Positions 1 to 10,414 are shown, numbered from the stretch's first letter. The stretch: 64,000 nt of DNA from Cetobacterium sp. NK01 (GCF_024506395.1 NZ_JANIBO010000006.1:1-64000); one strand, 5' to 3'. Notes: generated from the letters alone by a model not told the origin. A program made the numbers and translations.

Positions 1-220
1 TGTAGAATCTGTTGAGGATGCTTATAAAATAGCCAGTGAGGTAGGTAACATAAAACAAATAAATCTAGGAGGAGTTAAAGCGAGAGAAAATAGCAGAAAT
101 ATATCAAAAGCAGTAAATCTATTAGAAGAAGAAGAAAACCTTTTAAAAGAACTTCAAAGTTTGGGGATTGAGATTGAAATTAGACAAGTAGCTAATGATA
201 ATAAAGTTTTATATAGATAG
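1..220 (+). CDS. gfrB: PTS mannose-family IIB component, 3' part only (cut by window start)
   Basis: The first full codon is at position 2. This is the C-terminal 72 residues of the IIB protein that is complete at 29850-30311 and 59950-60411. The phosphorylated histidine lies in the missing N-terminal part. It ends 17 bases before the next PTS gene. Confidence 0.9.
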   Translation, partial: VESVEDAYKIASEVGNIKQINLGGVKARENSRNISKAVNLLEEEENLLKELQSLGIEIEIRQVANDNKVLYR

Positions 221-237
221 AAAAGGGGAGGATAGAT

Positions 238-1013
238 ATGATGCAAGCGTTTTTATTAGCATTAGTAGCTTTATAGCTCAATGTGATTATGCCTTAGGAA
301 CAAGCTTAATATCAAGACCAATAGTAACTGGATTTTTAACTGGGTTAGTAATGGGAGATTTAAAAATGGGATTGATAATGGGAGCTACATTGAGTTAGCT
401 TTTATTGGATCTTTTGCTATTGAGGAGCAATTCCACCAGATGTAGTAACTGGAGGAATATTAGGAGTTGCCTTTGCAATATCTTCAGGTGCTGGTGCAGA
501 GACAGCTTTATTACTGGCTTTACCAATTGCAACATTTACTTTAATTTTAAAAAATGCGTATCTAGGAGTTGTTATACCAATATTAGGTCACAAAGCTGAT
601 GAATATGCAGATGAGTGTAATATAAAAGGAATAGAGCGTATGCATTTAATATCTGGATTTGGTTTATCTTTGATGTTGGCGATAATAGTATTCTTTTCAT
701 ATTTATTAGGAAGTAATGCAGTATCTTTGGTTTTACAGGCAATACCAGAATTTATTCATAAAGGGTTAGCAATAACAACTGGATTAATTCCAACTCTTGG
801 ATTTGCAATGTTAGCAAAACTTCTTATAAATAAAAAGTTTTACCATATTTTTTCGTTGGCTTTGCCATTGCAATTTATACAGAAATCCCATTGACAGGAA
901 TTGCAATATTTGGTGCTTTAATAGCATTAATAACAGTAAATCCAATGTCACAAAGACAGTTAGTAGAAAGTGGAAACTTAAGTGAGAAAGGAGATGGTGA
1001 TGATGATTTCTAA
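238..1013 (+). pseudogene. gfrC: PTS mannose-family IIC component, frame broken in this copy
   Basis: Same gene as the intact copy at 60429-61208. Here single missing bases break the frame near 271, 391, 422 and 835. None of these deletions occurs in the third copy, so they are more likely base-calling errors than real mutations. See 60429 for function. Confidence 0.85.
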
Positions 1014-1827
1014 TAAAAAAGATGAGAAAGATATTACGCAAAAAGATTTGAATAAGATATTTTGGAGATCTTTTCAAATGGAATTCTCATGGAATTATGA
1101 AAGACAAATGAACTTAGCATATGCATATGCAATAGCACCAATATTAAAAAAAATATATACAAATAATCATTTAGAATTAAAAAAAGCTTTGAAACGTCAT
1201 CTAGAGTTTTTTAATATGACTCCTTGGATTGTAACTTTAATGTTAGGAATATCAGTAGTTCTTGAAGAGGAAAATAAAAAAGATGGAAAATTTGATGAAA
1301 ACTCAATAAATGGAATAAAAACAGCATTAATGGGTCCATTATCAGGGATAGGAGATTCTTTCTTTTGGGGAACTTTAAGATTAATTGCTACAGGAATAGG
1401 AACAGCTCTTTCATTACAAGGAAATATATTAGGTCCAATTCTATTTCTATTGGTATTTAATATTCCACATATAATTATAAGATATCTTTTTATAAAGTTA
1501 GGGTATAAATTGGGGGTAGACTTTTTAACTAAACTTGAAAAATCAGGAGCAGTTGAGAAAGTTACTTACGGAGCAACTATATTAGGATTAATTGTTATTG
1601 GAGGAATGACAGCAAGAATGGTAGATATTTCAACACCATTAGCTTTTAAAGCTGGAGGTTCAACAATAGAAGTCCAAAGTATTTTAGATGATATAATGCC
1701 TGGTATTTTAAAATTAGGAATGTTTGGTATTGTGTATTATTTATTAAATAAAAATGTTAAACCAATAACAATACTTTTAGGAATGGCAATATTTGGAATT
1801 TTTGGAACTTTAGTTGGGTTCTTTTAA
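1000..1827 (+). CDS. gfrD: PTS mannose-family IID component
   Basis: Intact copy of the membrane IID subunit (275 aa from ATG 1000), identical in frame to 61195-62022, where the full description is given. GAAAGGAG at 986-993 sits 6 bases before ATG 1000, which is preferred over an in-frame GTG at 982. The start overlaps the end of the IIC gene, as usual for this pair. Confidence 0.9.
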   Translation: MMISNKKDEKDITQKDLNKIFWRSFQMEFSWNYERQMNLAYAYAIAPILKKIYTNNHLELKKALKRHLEFFNMTPWIVTLMLGISVVLEEENKKDGKFDENSINGIKTALMGPLSGIGDSFFWGTLRLIATGIGTALSLQGNILGPILFLLVFNIPHIIIRYLFIKLGYKLGVDFLTKLEKSGAVEKVTYGATILGLIVIGGMTARMVDISTPLAFKAGGSTIEVQSILDDIMPGILKLGMFGIVYYLLNKNVKPITILLGMAIFGIFGTLVGFF

Positions 1828-1838
1828 GAGGTACATTT

Positions 1839-2891
1839 ATGGAAACTATGTTAAGCAATATACATGATGAAAAGAATACTTTAACAAATATTTTATTAAA
1901 TTTTCAAGATAAAAATAAACATATTTTAAAAGATTTAAAAGACTATAAAATTAAAGAATTTTAATTTTAGCTACAGGTTCTTCTATTAATGCGGCAATTA
2001 CAGTCAAATATTTTTACAAGATATATTAGAAGCTAAAGTTTTTATAGAGGAACCATTTATTTTTATGATTATGAAAAAATAGATTTAGATTTAGATTTGA
2101 TTATTGTAATATCTCAAAGTGGAAAAAGCACTTCAACAATAAATGCTACTAAAAAAATAGCTGAAGTATTAAAAAAACCAGTAATAATAGTAACAAACAA
2201 CTTAGAAAGTCCAATAACAAAATATTCACAATATATTTTAGATTTAAATATAGGTATAGAAAATGTAGGATTTGTAACTAAAGGTTTTAGTGGAACTGTT
2301 TTAAATTTATTCTTATTGGGAATAAATTTAAAAAATCAACATTTTAAATATTTTGAAGAGTTGGAATATTTGATTGGCAATATAAACACAGTTATTGAAA
2401 ATACTAATTTATACTTTGAAAAAAATAAAGAAATTTTAAGAGAGATAAATAGATTTATATGTTTAGGTTATGGGGCAAATTATGGTATTACAAAAGAGTT
2501 CGAAACTAAATTTACAGAAGTAGTTAGATGTCCATCAACAGGTCATGAACTTGAAGCATACATGCATGGACCATATTTAGAAGCTAATAATTCAAATGCC
2601 ATATTTTATTTAGATTTAGACTTAAATATTACATTGTCAAAAAGATTACATACTTTAAAAAAATATATGGAAAACTATATTGGATTTTCAACAATTATAA
2701 CAAATAGTAAGAATAAAGATAATCAAACAATAAATTTGAATGTATCAAAAGATGTAAATCCAAATTTTTTAACTTTGTTATATATTATTCCAATTCAAAT
2801 ATTAAGCTATAAAATAGCTCAAGAAAAGAAAATTAATGTAGAAAAAAGGTCTTTTACAGATTTTGATTTAGTTTTAAAAAGTAAAATATAA
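1839..2891 (+). pseudogene. gfrE: SIS-domain sugar-phosphate deglycase/isomerase, frame broken in this copy
   Basis: Corresponds to the intact 351-aa genes at 31931-32986 and 62034-63089. Bases are missing near 1954, 2015 and 2055, all in or near runs of A or T. From 2097 on the frame is clean to the stop. Probably a sequencing artefact. Confidence 0.85.
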
Positions 2892-2910
2892 ATATAAATG
2901 GAGGGTAATT

Positions 2911-3938
2911 ATGTCAAAATATTCTGAAATGTTAAAATTTAAAGAGGAGGAGTATAGAAATAGTGCTAAACTAATAGGGGAGGCTAAACCAATAGCAGAA
3001 GAAATTGCTAATATAGTTACAAAAGATGGATTTTCAAATATATTCTTTACAGCAGTTGGTGGTAGTTTAGCACCTTTAATGGCAATGGGAGAGATTGCAA
3101 AGCAACTTACAGAACTACCTGTTTATGTAGAACAAGCAGCGGAGTTAATTGTAAGAGGACATAAGGCTTTAACAGAAAAATCATTAATAATAACTTTGTC
3201 AAAATCAGGAGATACAAAAGAAACAGTTGAAATGGCTAAAAAATATAAAGAGATGGGGATAAGAGTTATATCTTGTACAAAAAATTTAGAATCTCCTTTA
3301 GCTAAAAATTCTAATTATGTAATTCCAATGAGACATGAAAATGGTGTAGAGTATGAGTATATGCTATTATTTTGGTTATTTTTTAAAATTTTGTCAAATA
3401 GAGGAGAGTTTTTAGATTATAATGATTTTGGAAATCAGTTATTATTACTACCAGAAAATTTATTAGAGGCAAAATTACAATTTGATCCTCAAGCAAAAGA
3501 AATGGCAAAACAGTATTATAAAGAGCCATATATGATTTGGATTGGTGGTGGTGAAGTGTGGGGTGAGACGTATCTATTCTCAATGTGTTTGTTAGAAGAG
3601 ATGCAATGGTTAAAAACAAAGTCTGTTACAAGTTCAGAATTTTTCCATGGAACTTTAGAAATAGTAGAGGAAGATACTTGTGTATTTTTAGTTAAAGGTT
3701 CTGGAAAAACAAGAGTTTTAGATGATAGAGCTGAAAAGTTTTTGAAGAAATATACAAAAAATTAAGTATTATTGATACATTAGATTTTAAATTAAACGGA
3801 ATAGATGAAAAATATCGTTGGATAATAGCACCAACAATTGCATCAACAGTTTTGGTTGATCGATTGGCGTTTCATTTTGAAGATAATACAAAACACTCTC
3901 TAGATATTAGAAGATATTATAGACAGTTTGATTATTAA
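2911..3938 (+). pseudogene. gfrF: FrlB/GfrF-like SIS-domain deglycase, frame broken in this copy
   Basis: Intact at 33006-34034 (342 aa), where it is described. This copy lacks one A of a seven-A run near 3763 and so stops 57 residues early. The rest of the 3' end is present out of frame up to 3938. Confidence 0.88.
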
Positions 3939-3968
3939 AAGTTGCAGCTTAAAGCTGCAACTTTTTTT
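3937..3968 (+). terminator. Rho-independent terminator of the gfr operon
   Basis: A perfect stem (AAAAGTTGCAGC paired with GCTGCAACTTTT) with a 5-base loop is followed by a run of seven T. It begins at the stop codon of the last gfr gene. On its other side it faces the truncated LysR gene. Confidence 0.9.
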
Positions 3969-4021
3969 GTATATTGAATAGATAAATATATTTAATTTAT
4001 ATATTATTTCAGAGTTAAGTT

Positions 4022-4213
4022 TTAAATATCAAGTGTAAAATTAAAATATGTCTTAGTTAATTCAATAAAAGTTTTACAGGCCTTTGACAAGTAAGTTCCT
4101 TTTTTATAACTAACTACAACATCCCAACTTGGATTTCCTTTAATAGGAAAATAAGAAAGAGACTGGATACTTTTTTTTGCATAGTAATGGGGAACTATGC
4201 TACAACATAAAGA
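4022..4213 (-). pseudogene. LysR-type regulator, C-terminal remnant cut by IS1
   Basis: Sixty-three codons read on the minus strand from the IS boundary to a TAA at 4022. The translation has the look of a LysR substrate-binding-domain end: an IVPHYYAKK stretch, then FPIKGNPSWDVVVSYKKG, then SKACKTFIELTK. The DNA-binding N-terminus is missing; it should lie beyond the IS but is not found there or elsewhere in the unit. It may once have been the local regulator of the convergent gfr operon. No start codon or RBS remains. Confidence 0.6.
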
Positions 4214-5664
4214 GGGAGTATACCAAATTTAGTGTAAATTAACTTCTTAGCTATCAAATTTTAAATGTCCAAATAGGCTATCTTAACTTGGGTACTTTTA
4301 AAGGTACTTATTGATAAGATAGCTTTTTTTATTTCAAATATTTCTCTAAACGACCTTCATACTCTATTGATAACATTCTTAAGATTCCTTCCCAACCTCT
4401 AATTTTTTTGATTCCATTTTTTCATAATATTTTTACTAGAAAGATAAAGAATCTTTAATAAAGCATCTTCACTAGGGTAAATAGATCTAGAATTACTAAC
4501 TTTTCTAAATTGGCTATTTAAACTTTCAATTATATTTGTTGTATAGATCATCTTTCTAATTTCCATAGGAAAGTTGAAAAAAAGCGATAACTCATTCCAA
4601 TTAGTATACCAACTTCTAAGAGCTGGCGCAAATTCAGGAAGGTCATTTTTACAAAGCTTCCAAAGCTTGAAATGCTGATTCCGCATTAGTAACATTGTAA
4701 ATATTTTTAAGTTGTTGGGCGTAGCTTTTTCTATCTTGATAATTCATAAATCTTAATGTATTTCTAATTTGATGTACCATACAACGTTGTATTTGAGCCT
4801 CTGGAAAAATAGTTGAGATTGCGTCACCAAATCCTTTTAAACCATCAATAGACACAGTAAAAATATCCTCAACCCCTCTAGATCTTAATTCGTCTACAAC
4901 TTTTAACCAAAATTTAGAACTTTCATTCTCTCCTATTACAATACTCAAAATATCCTTTTTTCCTTCTAGGTCTATTCCTAAAACAACATATGCAGCTCTA
5001 TTTGAAACTTTACCATTACTTTTAATATTGAAATGTATTGCATCCATGAAAACAAAAGGATAACATTTTTGTAATGGCCTATTTTTCCAAGTATCTATCT
5101 CTTCAAAAACCTTATCAGTAATTCTACTAATCTGCGACGCTGAGAACGTCAATCCATAAATCTCTTCAAGATGAGCATTAATCTCAGAAATAGTCATTCC
5201 ACGCCCATACATAGAGATAATTTTATCTTCAATATCAGAAATATCTCTAGAATATTTGGGAACAATTGTTGGTTCAAATTGACCTTCCCTATCTCTAGGA
5301 ATATCAACTTGAACTTTTCCAAGAGAAGTATTAACTTGCTTAGAATTGTATCCATTTCTACTGTTGGTAGTGTTGGCGCTTGATTCTCTGTCGTATTTAT
5401 CATATCCAATAGATTCATCAAACTCAGCTTGCATCAAGATATTAACCATATCCTTAAACATATTTTTCATAAAATCTTGAGCGTCGTTAGCAGATTTAAT
5501 CTTATTCTCTTCAATTAATTGTTTAACAAGTGGATTTACTTCTGAATTTTTTCTAGCCATAAAAAACCTCCTCAGTTATTAATTTAATTATACAAATTAA
5601 TAGCCAAGAAGGTAAAATATATATATTCAATTTTTACAATTTACACTAAATTTGGGAAACCCTC
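4214..5664 (-). mobile_element. IS256-family insertion sequence, copy IS1
   Basis: About 1450 bp. It is bounded by imperfect inverted ends that share CCAAATTTAGTGTAAA after a GGGAGTATA (left) or GAGGGTTTC (right) tip. It carries one transposase on the minus strand. The left inner flank is CATAAAGA inside lysR and the right flank is CTATGAAG; they do not match, so this copy alone has no target duplication. See 26519-35760. Confidence 0.88.
4329..5560 (-). pseudogene. IS256-family (Mutator-type) transposase, frame broken in this copy
   Basis: Same gene as the intact 409-aa copy at 34426-35655. An extra base near 4650 and an extra T near 4405 break the frame. The unit-2 copy lacks both, so they are probably read errors. 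Confidence 0.88.
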
Positions 5665-5672
5665 CTATGAAG
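5665..5672. repeat. 8-bp target-site duplication CTATGAAG, right side of the IS-bounded block
   Basis: CTATGAAG lies directly after the right end of IS1. The same octamer lies directly before the left end of IS2 at 26511-26518. Eight bases is the usual IS256-family duplication length. Confidence 0.75.
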
Positions 5673-5686
5673 AGATGAGGTATACT

Positions 5687-6281
5687 TTAGTATACCTCAT
5701 TTTTATTGTTTAAGTATCTTTTCACCTTTTTTTTAATTCTTTGAATAGTATTATCTATACGTTTTGGTGTATCACCTAATATGTCTGCAATTTCTATATA
5801 TGTTTTTTGTTGAATCAAATGACTAAAAACTTGTTTTTCAAAGTCACTTAAATTTTTATCTAAATAATTATTTAATAGTTCAACTAACTCTTTTCCTAAA
5901 AGCAACTCTTCTGGTGTATGAAAACATAAGGATAGAGTTTTATAATCTATTTTTTCAATATTTTCAGAATAACTATCTTTAATTATAGAATCATTAAAAA
6001 TTTTATGTTTGTCTGTATTAGCTTTTTGATTGTTGTAGTCAGTTGTCTCCGGATACAAAGATTTGCAAAAGTAGTAAAAGTAGCTTCCGTATTTGGTTTA
6101 TATGCTTTGATTGCCTTAATTAATCCAATATATCCTTCTTGTTCCAAATCATTTCCTTCTCCGCCTCTTAAGAAAAAATTTTGGCTGTTTTTATAAACTA
6201 GTTTTGGTATTGATTTATAACTTTTTCCATTGCTTCATGATTTCCATTTTTTGCTTTTAATAAAAGATCATCATCAGTCAT
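5687..6281 (-). pseudogene. SigH-like sigma-70 family factor, frame broken in this copy
   Basis: Intact at 35783-36379, where it is described. In this copy T/G changes near 6028 and a missing T near 6203 shift the frame. The ATG at 6281 with GGAGGG upstream is preserved. Confidence 0.82.
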
Positions 6282-6354
6282 ATCAATTCCCTCCAATCGT
6301 TATATAAATTTAAAGTTTATAGAAAGTACCTTGAGAAAAATTTAGTTTTTGATT

Positions 6355-6791
6355 TTAATAAGTATTGTATTTTCCAGATTCACGCAACTCTTCAGAACCA
6401 GACCAAATAAAAGAACCTTCTATAATATTTTTAAATCCATGCTTTCTAACAATGATATCTTTGATGTATTCAAGATGAGGACATCTATCATAATGGTGAT
6501 GATCATTTGTCATACAAGAAGCTAAGTGAACTACTGTCTTATCCTTAGGAATTTTATAAAAATCAACCATTTTTCTATTAAAATGTCCAAGTAAGCTTGA
6601 AACTCCTTTTCCGCAGCATCCTCCACATTCCATAGATAAATACATTATATTTTTATCTTTTGGATAATTTGAAAATGCCCCTTCTTATCATAAAATGATT
6701 GAACGCAATAGAATCCACTGCATCTTCTTTTTGCAATTGAACATTGAATGATAATGGCAAACTCAATATTATTAAAATCAATATTTTCCAT
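6355..6791 (-). pseudogene. CGGC-domain protein, frame broken in this copy
   Basis: Intact at 36453-36890. Here one base of a C run near 6681 is missing, which separates the N-terminal 37 residues from the rest. Confidence 0.82.
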
Positions 6792-7186
6792 AAAGAACCT
6801 CCAAATATGTAATATATTTTTATAAAACTTATATATTATTACTATTAAAGTAAGGTTATTCTTTTTTCAAATTAATCCATTAGCGTTAGTGAATTTGCTG
6901 TAATTATAAAAAAGATAACTCTATTGACCAAGCGTCGGTTTTTTTGTCCTTCGGCACCAAATATTCAATTTTCTCAATAGAATCAAAGGTTAAATGGATG
7001 TTCTAAAATCCTTAGCGTTGTTATTGAAAGTTTTCCTGATGGGACTCATAACAGATAGAGTTGTATTCCGTTTTTTGATAAAGTCGGTTTTGTTCTCTAT
7101 AATTTTATTTGAAAAAAATAAAAAAGAGTATCAACTGAATAATTTAAAATGGAATTATGGATTGATACTTCTGTGGAGGTATTTTA
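6792..7186. other. Intergenic stretch with inverted repeat and a shared element
   Basis: No convincing gene. TCTATTGA (6920-6927) and TCAATAGA (6974-6981) form the arms of a 62-base inverted repeat enclosing CCAAGCGTC and a T run. CCAAGCGTC recurs downstream of the resolvase near 12799. The element at 7012-7042 follows. The first 100 bases probably hold the promoter of the minus-strand CGGC gene. Confidence 0.5.
7012..7042 (+). repeat. Conserved element TTAGCGTTGTTATT...GTTTTCCTGA, copy A
   Basis: TTAGCGTTGTTATT, four variable bases, then GTTTTCCTGA. The same arrangement occurs at 13521-13551, and both are preceded by a TAGAATCAA motif some 20 to 30 bases upstream. Function unknown. Confidence 0.6.
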
Positions 7187-8059
7187 GTGTTGAAAGATAA
7201 AGCAGGTATAGATACAGAGTGTCTTAATATCATAACAAATTTAGAAACTTTAGAAAAAAACAATTCAATTAAAATTTTAAGTAGAAAAGATGAATTGATG
7301 AGAGTGAAGTTAAATATTCATAACGGGAAAGTGGAAGTAAAAAATTTACAAGAATATTTGCTGGAAAAAAGAAAAGTATTGAAAAAAGCTGATGTAACAC
7401 AATATGTTAACAAAAGAATAGATATATGCATTGACAGTTTTAAAAATTTTGAAGGAAATAAAAAGATTTCAAACATAATAATTGGACTTTTTGCCATAGA
7501 GCTAAAAGAGATACAAGTTTTAGAAACTAAAAATTTATTTGATCAAAAAACAAGAAGTTACCTGCTTAAGAATAGGAATATAGAGTTATGTATTTATGAT
7601 AAACACAAGGTTGAGCCGAGTTATGAATATAATACACGAACGGAAATAAGAGTGAAAAGGGTTTCAAAGCTTAATGAATTGGAAACTTTAAAAGCTGTTG
7701 AAATTAAATTAAAAAACTCTTTGAATCATTTTGAAAAGTTAGAAGAATTATATGTGAAAATCATATGCGAAAGAATTGAGAAAGCCAAAAAAGAAAATAA
7801 ATACTCTAATTTTAAGGCTTTTGTAAATTATAATCACGAATTATTTCTGACAAAAAGAGTTTTTGATGGTGTATTTGATTATATTAGAATGAAACAAACG
7901 AAAAATAAATGGTTAGAAAATTACAGGAAAGAAAGTTTTCTTGATTTTGAGAGTAAAGCAAGTGTAACAAAGTACCTTAAAAGTATTTTGAAAGCTATGG
8001 TTGAATTTAGAGGAAATTATAAAGATTGGGATAGAATAAATAAAGCTAGAAAAGGGTAA
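7187..8059 (+). CDS. Putative plasmid replication-type protein, 290 aa
   Basis: Starts at GTG 7187, with GGAGG about 8 bases upstream. I do not recognise it firmly. The run RIDICIDS near residue 79, a hydrophobic stretch (IIIGLFAIEL) and then ELCIYDKHKVEPS followed by TRTEIRVKR is a pattern seen in small rolling-circle-like or gene II/X-like replication proteins, where a YDK motif precedes a conserved R-E-R strand. The C-terminal third is Lys/Glu-rich and helical, with WLENYRKE near residue 244. No membrane segment or signal peptide. It stands alone, with a hairpin after it. This copy is intact; unit 2 has several homopolymer losses. Family assignment is a guess, but that it is a gene is well supported. 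Confidence 0.7.
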   Translation: MLKDKAGIDTECLNIITNLETLEKNNSIKILSRKDELMRVKLNIHNGKVEVKNLQEYLLEKRKVLKKADVTQYVNKRIDICIDSFKNFEGNKKISNIIIGLFAIELKEIQVLETKNLFDQKTRSYLLKNRNIELCIYDKHKVEPSYEYNTRTEIRVKRVSKLNELETLKAVEIKLKNSLNHFEKLEELYVKIICERIEKAKKENKYSNFKAFVNYNHELFLTKRVFDGVFDYIRMKQTKNKWLENYRKESFLDFESKASVTKYLKSILKAMVEFRGNYKDWDRINKARKG

Positions 8060-8084
8060 AAAACTTTACAACAAAAAATGCCTA

Positions 8085-8110
8085 TTTTCCCCCATTAACA
8101 AGGGGGAAAA
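8085..8110. terminator. Hairpin downstream of the 290-aa gene
   Basis: TTTTCCCCC and GGGGGAAAA form a 9-bp stem with an 8-base loop 25 bases past the stop codon. There is no strong T run on the plus strand, but the A and T flanks could serve either direction. Confidence 0.5.
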
Positions 8111-8452
8111 ACATCAAAAAAAGTTGTAAAAAAAGAATCAAAAAACCTAATAAAATCAAAGGTTTATAATGTATTTTTAATAGAATTTATTTGTCCAATG
8201 AATAGTGAGAAATTGGAAAATGATATATAAATTTCTATATTATTTTTCAATTCTGTTAATAACTTTGGATTTCTAAAAGAACTATAAAGATTATATCAAA
8301 CTAGAGAAATTAAGATGTATAATTGATTATAAAGCATTACAATATAAGAAGGTTTATAAATGTATAGCCAGTAAGGAGAGGTAACGTAATACCTCTCCGA
8401 TTATTATGTTGAAAGTGGTGGGTTATTATTTCCCTTTTCATTTATAAAGGTG

Positions 8453-8463
8453 GACGAATCGTC
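8453..8463. repeat. Palindrome, variant GACGAATCGTC
   Basis: A related form of the plasmid's recurrent AGACG-GTT-CGTCT palindrome, with arms GACGA and TCGTC round one base. It is the most diverged of the seven per unit. Confidence 0.5.
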
Positions 8464-8950
8464 TCATTGTACAGACTATATATGGAGGTAGATTTTATTT
8501 TACCAATGTAATGCTTTGTATCCATGTTGATGATTATAAAGGTTTTGTTTAATATTCAGATTAAGTTAAACTGGTTTATATAAAAAAATTAGTGCAATCT
8601 TTGGAAAAGTTGTTATTATTAAAAAGATATTAATCGATATAGCTATAATTTCATTGTTGGACAATACACAATCTCGTTGAGTTGATTTAAAATGATTGCA
8701 TTGATTGAATAAACATTCTGACTTCATTCTTGATAGCTTATAATGTGGTTGAATGAATAAAGCGTGCTGATGTTTTTAAGATTTGTAACAATTTAGATGA
8801 AACTAGAAAACCTATAAAAGCATTATTCTTTTAAGGTAGAATCGTGAATCTATATTTATTTACAGAGTATGGAGAATTCTCATGTCTTCGTGAAAAAGAA
8901 GTAAGTTATCATCTGACGTTTCTAAAGGAATCAATAACATACTTCCAACT

Positions 8951-9112
8951 ATGAGAAACTCATTAGAATATAAAATTGATAATCAAATAATCGTTGAAAT
9001 TCATCAAAGAGAGTTCTTTCTAAGTGTTATGATCAAAGGGATATATTTGCGTTATAGTGGACTTGGAGAGAGAGTTGATATAACAGAATCAGTGCCATAC
9101 GAGGTGATATAA
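8951..9112 (+). CDS. Possible small protein or gene fragment, 53 aa
   Basis: ATG at 8951 to TAA at 9112, unbroken in both units. The composition looks protein-like (an EIHQREFFLSV stretch, then RYSGLGERVDITESVPYEVI), but there is no good ribosome-binding site. It may be the surviving 3' end of a decayed gene. I recognise no family. Confidence 0.3.
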   Translation: MRNSLEYKIDNQIIVEIHQREFFLSVMIKGIYLRYSGLGERVDITESVPYEVI

Positions 9113-9532
9113 GGTAGCCAGCTTTGTGCTCATTGGAATGGCAATGTGAATATACCTAAAAAGTTAAAGTACTTACAAAAGGGGTTTAGAAGTTTTAAAT
9201 AATAAAGCGGGACATTTTTGTCCCGTGTTGGATTTTATAAGGCTTTGATAAACCTTTTGTAAAAAGGAGTAGAAAATGTGGCGTGTAGAAGAAACACTGG
9301 GTTTGCGAGGGGTTGTGAAAAAAATATAATTAAAATTATGACTATACGGTAGTTGTTCCAATATTCCAGTAATTCCTAAATTCCAAAAACTAAAAATGCT
9401 AAAAAGTTTGAATATACCTTAGAAGTTGAAAGAATTGGAACTGTTATTTCAGTTTTAAGTTTGAAATTTTGTAGGAGAGAGAAGATATACCTAGTTTACG
9501 AAGGTGCGTTCTTCAAATATAAATTTTTTATG

Positions 9533-9545
9533 AGACGGTTCGTTT
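9533..9545. repeat. Palindrome, half-degenerate AGACGGTTCGTTT
   Basis: Left arm AGACG is intact; the right arm is changed to CGTTT. It closes degenerate repeat copy 1 in the same relative place as 10052-10064 does in copy 2. Confidence 0.5.
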
Positions 9546-9898
9546 TTTCCGAAAAAAGTCACTTTTTCTTCGTTTAAGTCAATAGAATCAAGAAATATTT
9601 TTTTAAAGTTTCTACCATTGTTATCGTCGAGACCCCATAAAACAATAATCTAATTATTCTATGATTAAAATACCTAAAAAGTTAAAGTGCTTATAAACAC
9701 CTTTTAAAGTGACTGAATGAGAAAGGACCATTAAAATATCCGTATTGAATACAAGTTGAAATTGATGTAGTTTTTAAGAAAGCGTTACAAAAATGTAGCG
9801 TGTTGGATAAATATTGGCTTTGTGAGGCGTTTCCAGTGGTTGTATGCTTTAGATTTTAAATATATGAAAGAATGTTGTATTATACTAATAATACTTGA

Positions 9899-10132
9899 GT
9901 GTTGAAAATTAAAAATGCTGATAAAGTTGAATATAGTTTTAAAACTGAAAGAATTGAAACTGATGTTACATTTGCAAGGTTAAAATTTTGTAGAAGAGAG
10001 AAGATATACCTAGTTTACAGAGGTGCGTTCTTCAAATATAAATTTTTTACGAGACGGTTCGTCTACATTAATATTAAAAGAGGTTCACAAATTGATAAGA
10101 TAGGAATGATTCAATATAAAAGAAACCAATAA
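9899..10132 (+). CDS. Doubtful 77-aa ORF inside degenerate repeat copy 2
   Basis: GTG 9899 to TAA 10132, open in both units. Lys/Arg-rich, no recognisable domain, no clear RBS. The palindrome 10052-10064 falls inside it. The matching part of repeat copy 1 is not open, so it is probably a relic or chance ORF. Confidence 0.2.
   Translation: MLKIKNADKVEYSFKTERIETDVTFARLKFCRREKIYLVYRGAFFKYKFFTRRFVYINIKRGSQIDKIGMIQYKRNQ
10052..10064. repeat. Palindrome AGACGGTTCGTCT
   Basis: Perfect 5-bp arms AGACG/CGTCT round GTT. One of seven related sites per unit. Confidence 0.7.
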
Positions 10133-10134
10133 AA

Positions 10135-10163
10135 AAAGAATGGCATAGACTAGACCATTCTTT
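10135..10163 (+). terminator. Hairpin, possible terminator
   Basis: AAAGAATGG and CCATTCTTT form a 9-bp stem round 11 bases, starting just past the 77-aa ORF stop. The T run is short. Confidence 0.5.
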
Positions 10164-10238
10164 CCATAAGTACTTAATCACAATATCAGAGCTGATAATT
10201 GTTTCAGTTAAGTATAACATGGTTTTCAAAAAATAGAA

Positions 10239-10267
10239 AGAACCTCTGGGGGGGAGGTAGAGGTTCT
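10239..10267 (+). terminator. Hairpin with G-rich loop, possible terminator
   Basis: AGAACCTCT pairs with AGAGGTTCT. The loop has a seven-G run, and another seven-G run follows shortly after. T content downstream is modest. Confidence 0.45.
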
Positions 10268-10401
10268 TCTTTGGGGGGGATTAAATTATACTTATAACAC
10301 TTTTTATATTAACTTAGACAACTCATTATATGAAAAAAGTTTGAAGAAAAAATTTTTTAATAAAAAGTAGTAGTTGAAAAATATCCTTTTATTTTGTAGG
10401 T

Positions 10402-10414
10402 AGACGGTTCGTCT
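10402..10414. repeat. Palindrome AGACGGTTCGTCT, extended arms
   Basis: Here the symmetry extends to GTAGACG..CGTCTAC (10400-10416), between degenerate repeat copies 2 and 3. Confidence 0.7.

Noticed and set aside
811-1077. Minus-strand ORF of 88 codons inside gfrC/gfrD (also at 30917 and 61018)
   Set aside because: Antisense to well-supported PTS genes, low-complexity His/Leu-rich product, no RBS.
5171-5383. Plus-strand ORFs within the IS elements (also 27470, 35266, 57566)
   Set aside because: Antisense shadows of the transposase.
6994-7200. Plus-strand ORF of 68 codons (also at 37093)
   Set aside because: No RBS, runs into the 290-aa gene, and covers the conserved element at 7012-7042, which explains its conservation better.
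9276-9329. 17-codon ORF after AAAAAGGAG in repeat block 1
   Set aside because: The matching place in blocks 2 and 3 reads ATG TAG, so the frame is not maintained.
9173-9361. Minus-strand ORF of 62 codons (also at 39266)
   Set aside because: Lies in the degenerate repeat; not kept open in the other repeat blocks.
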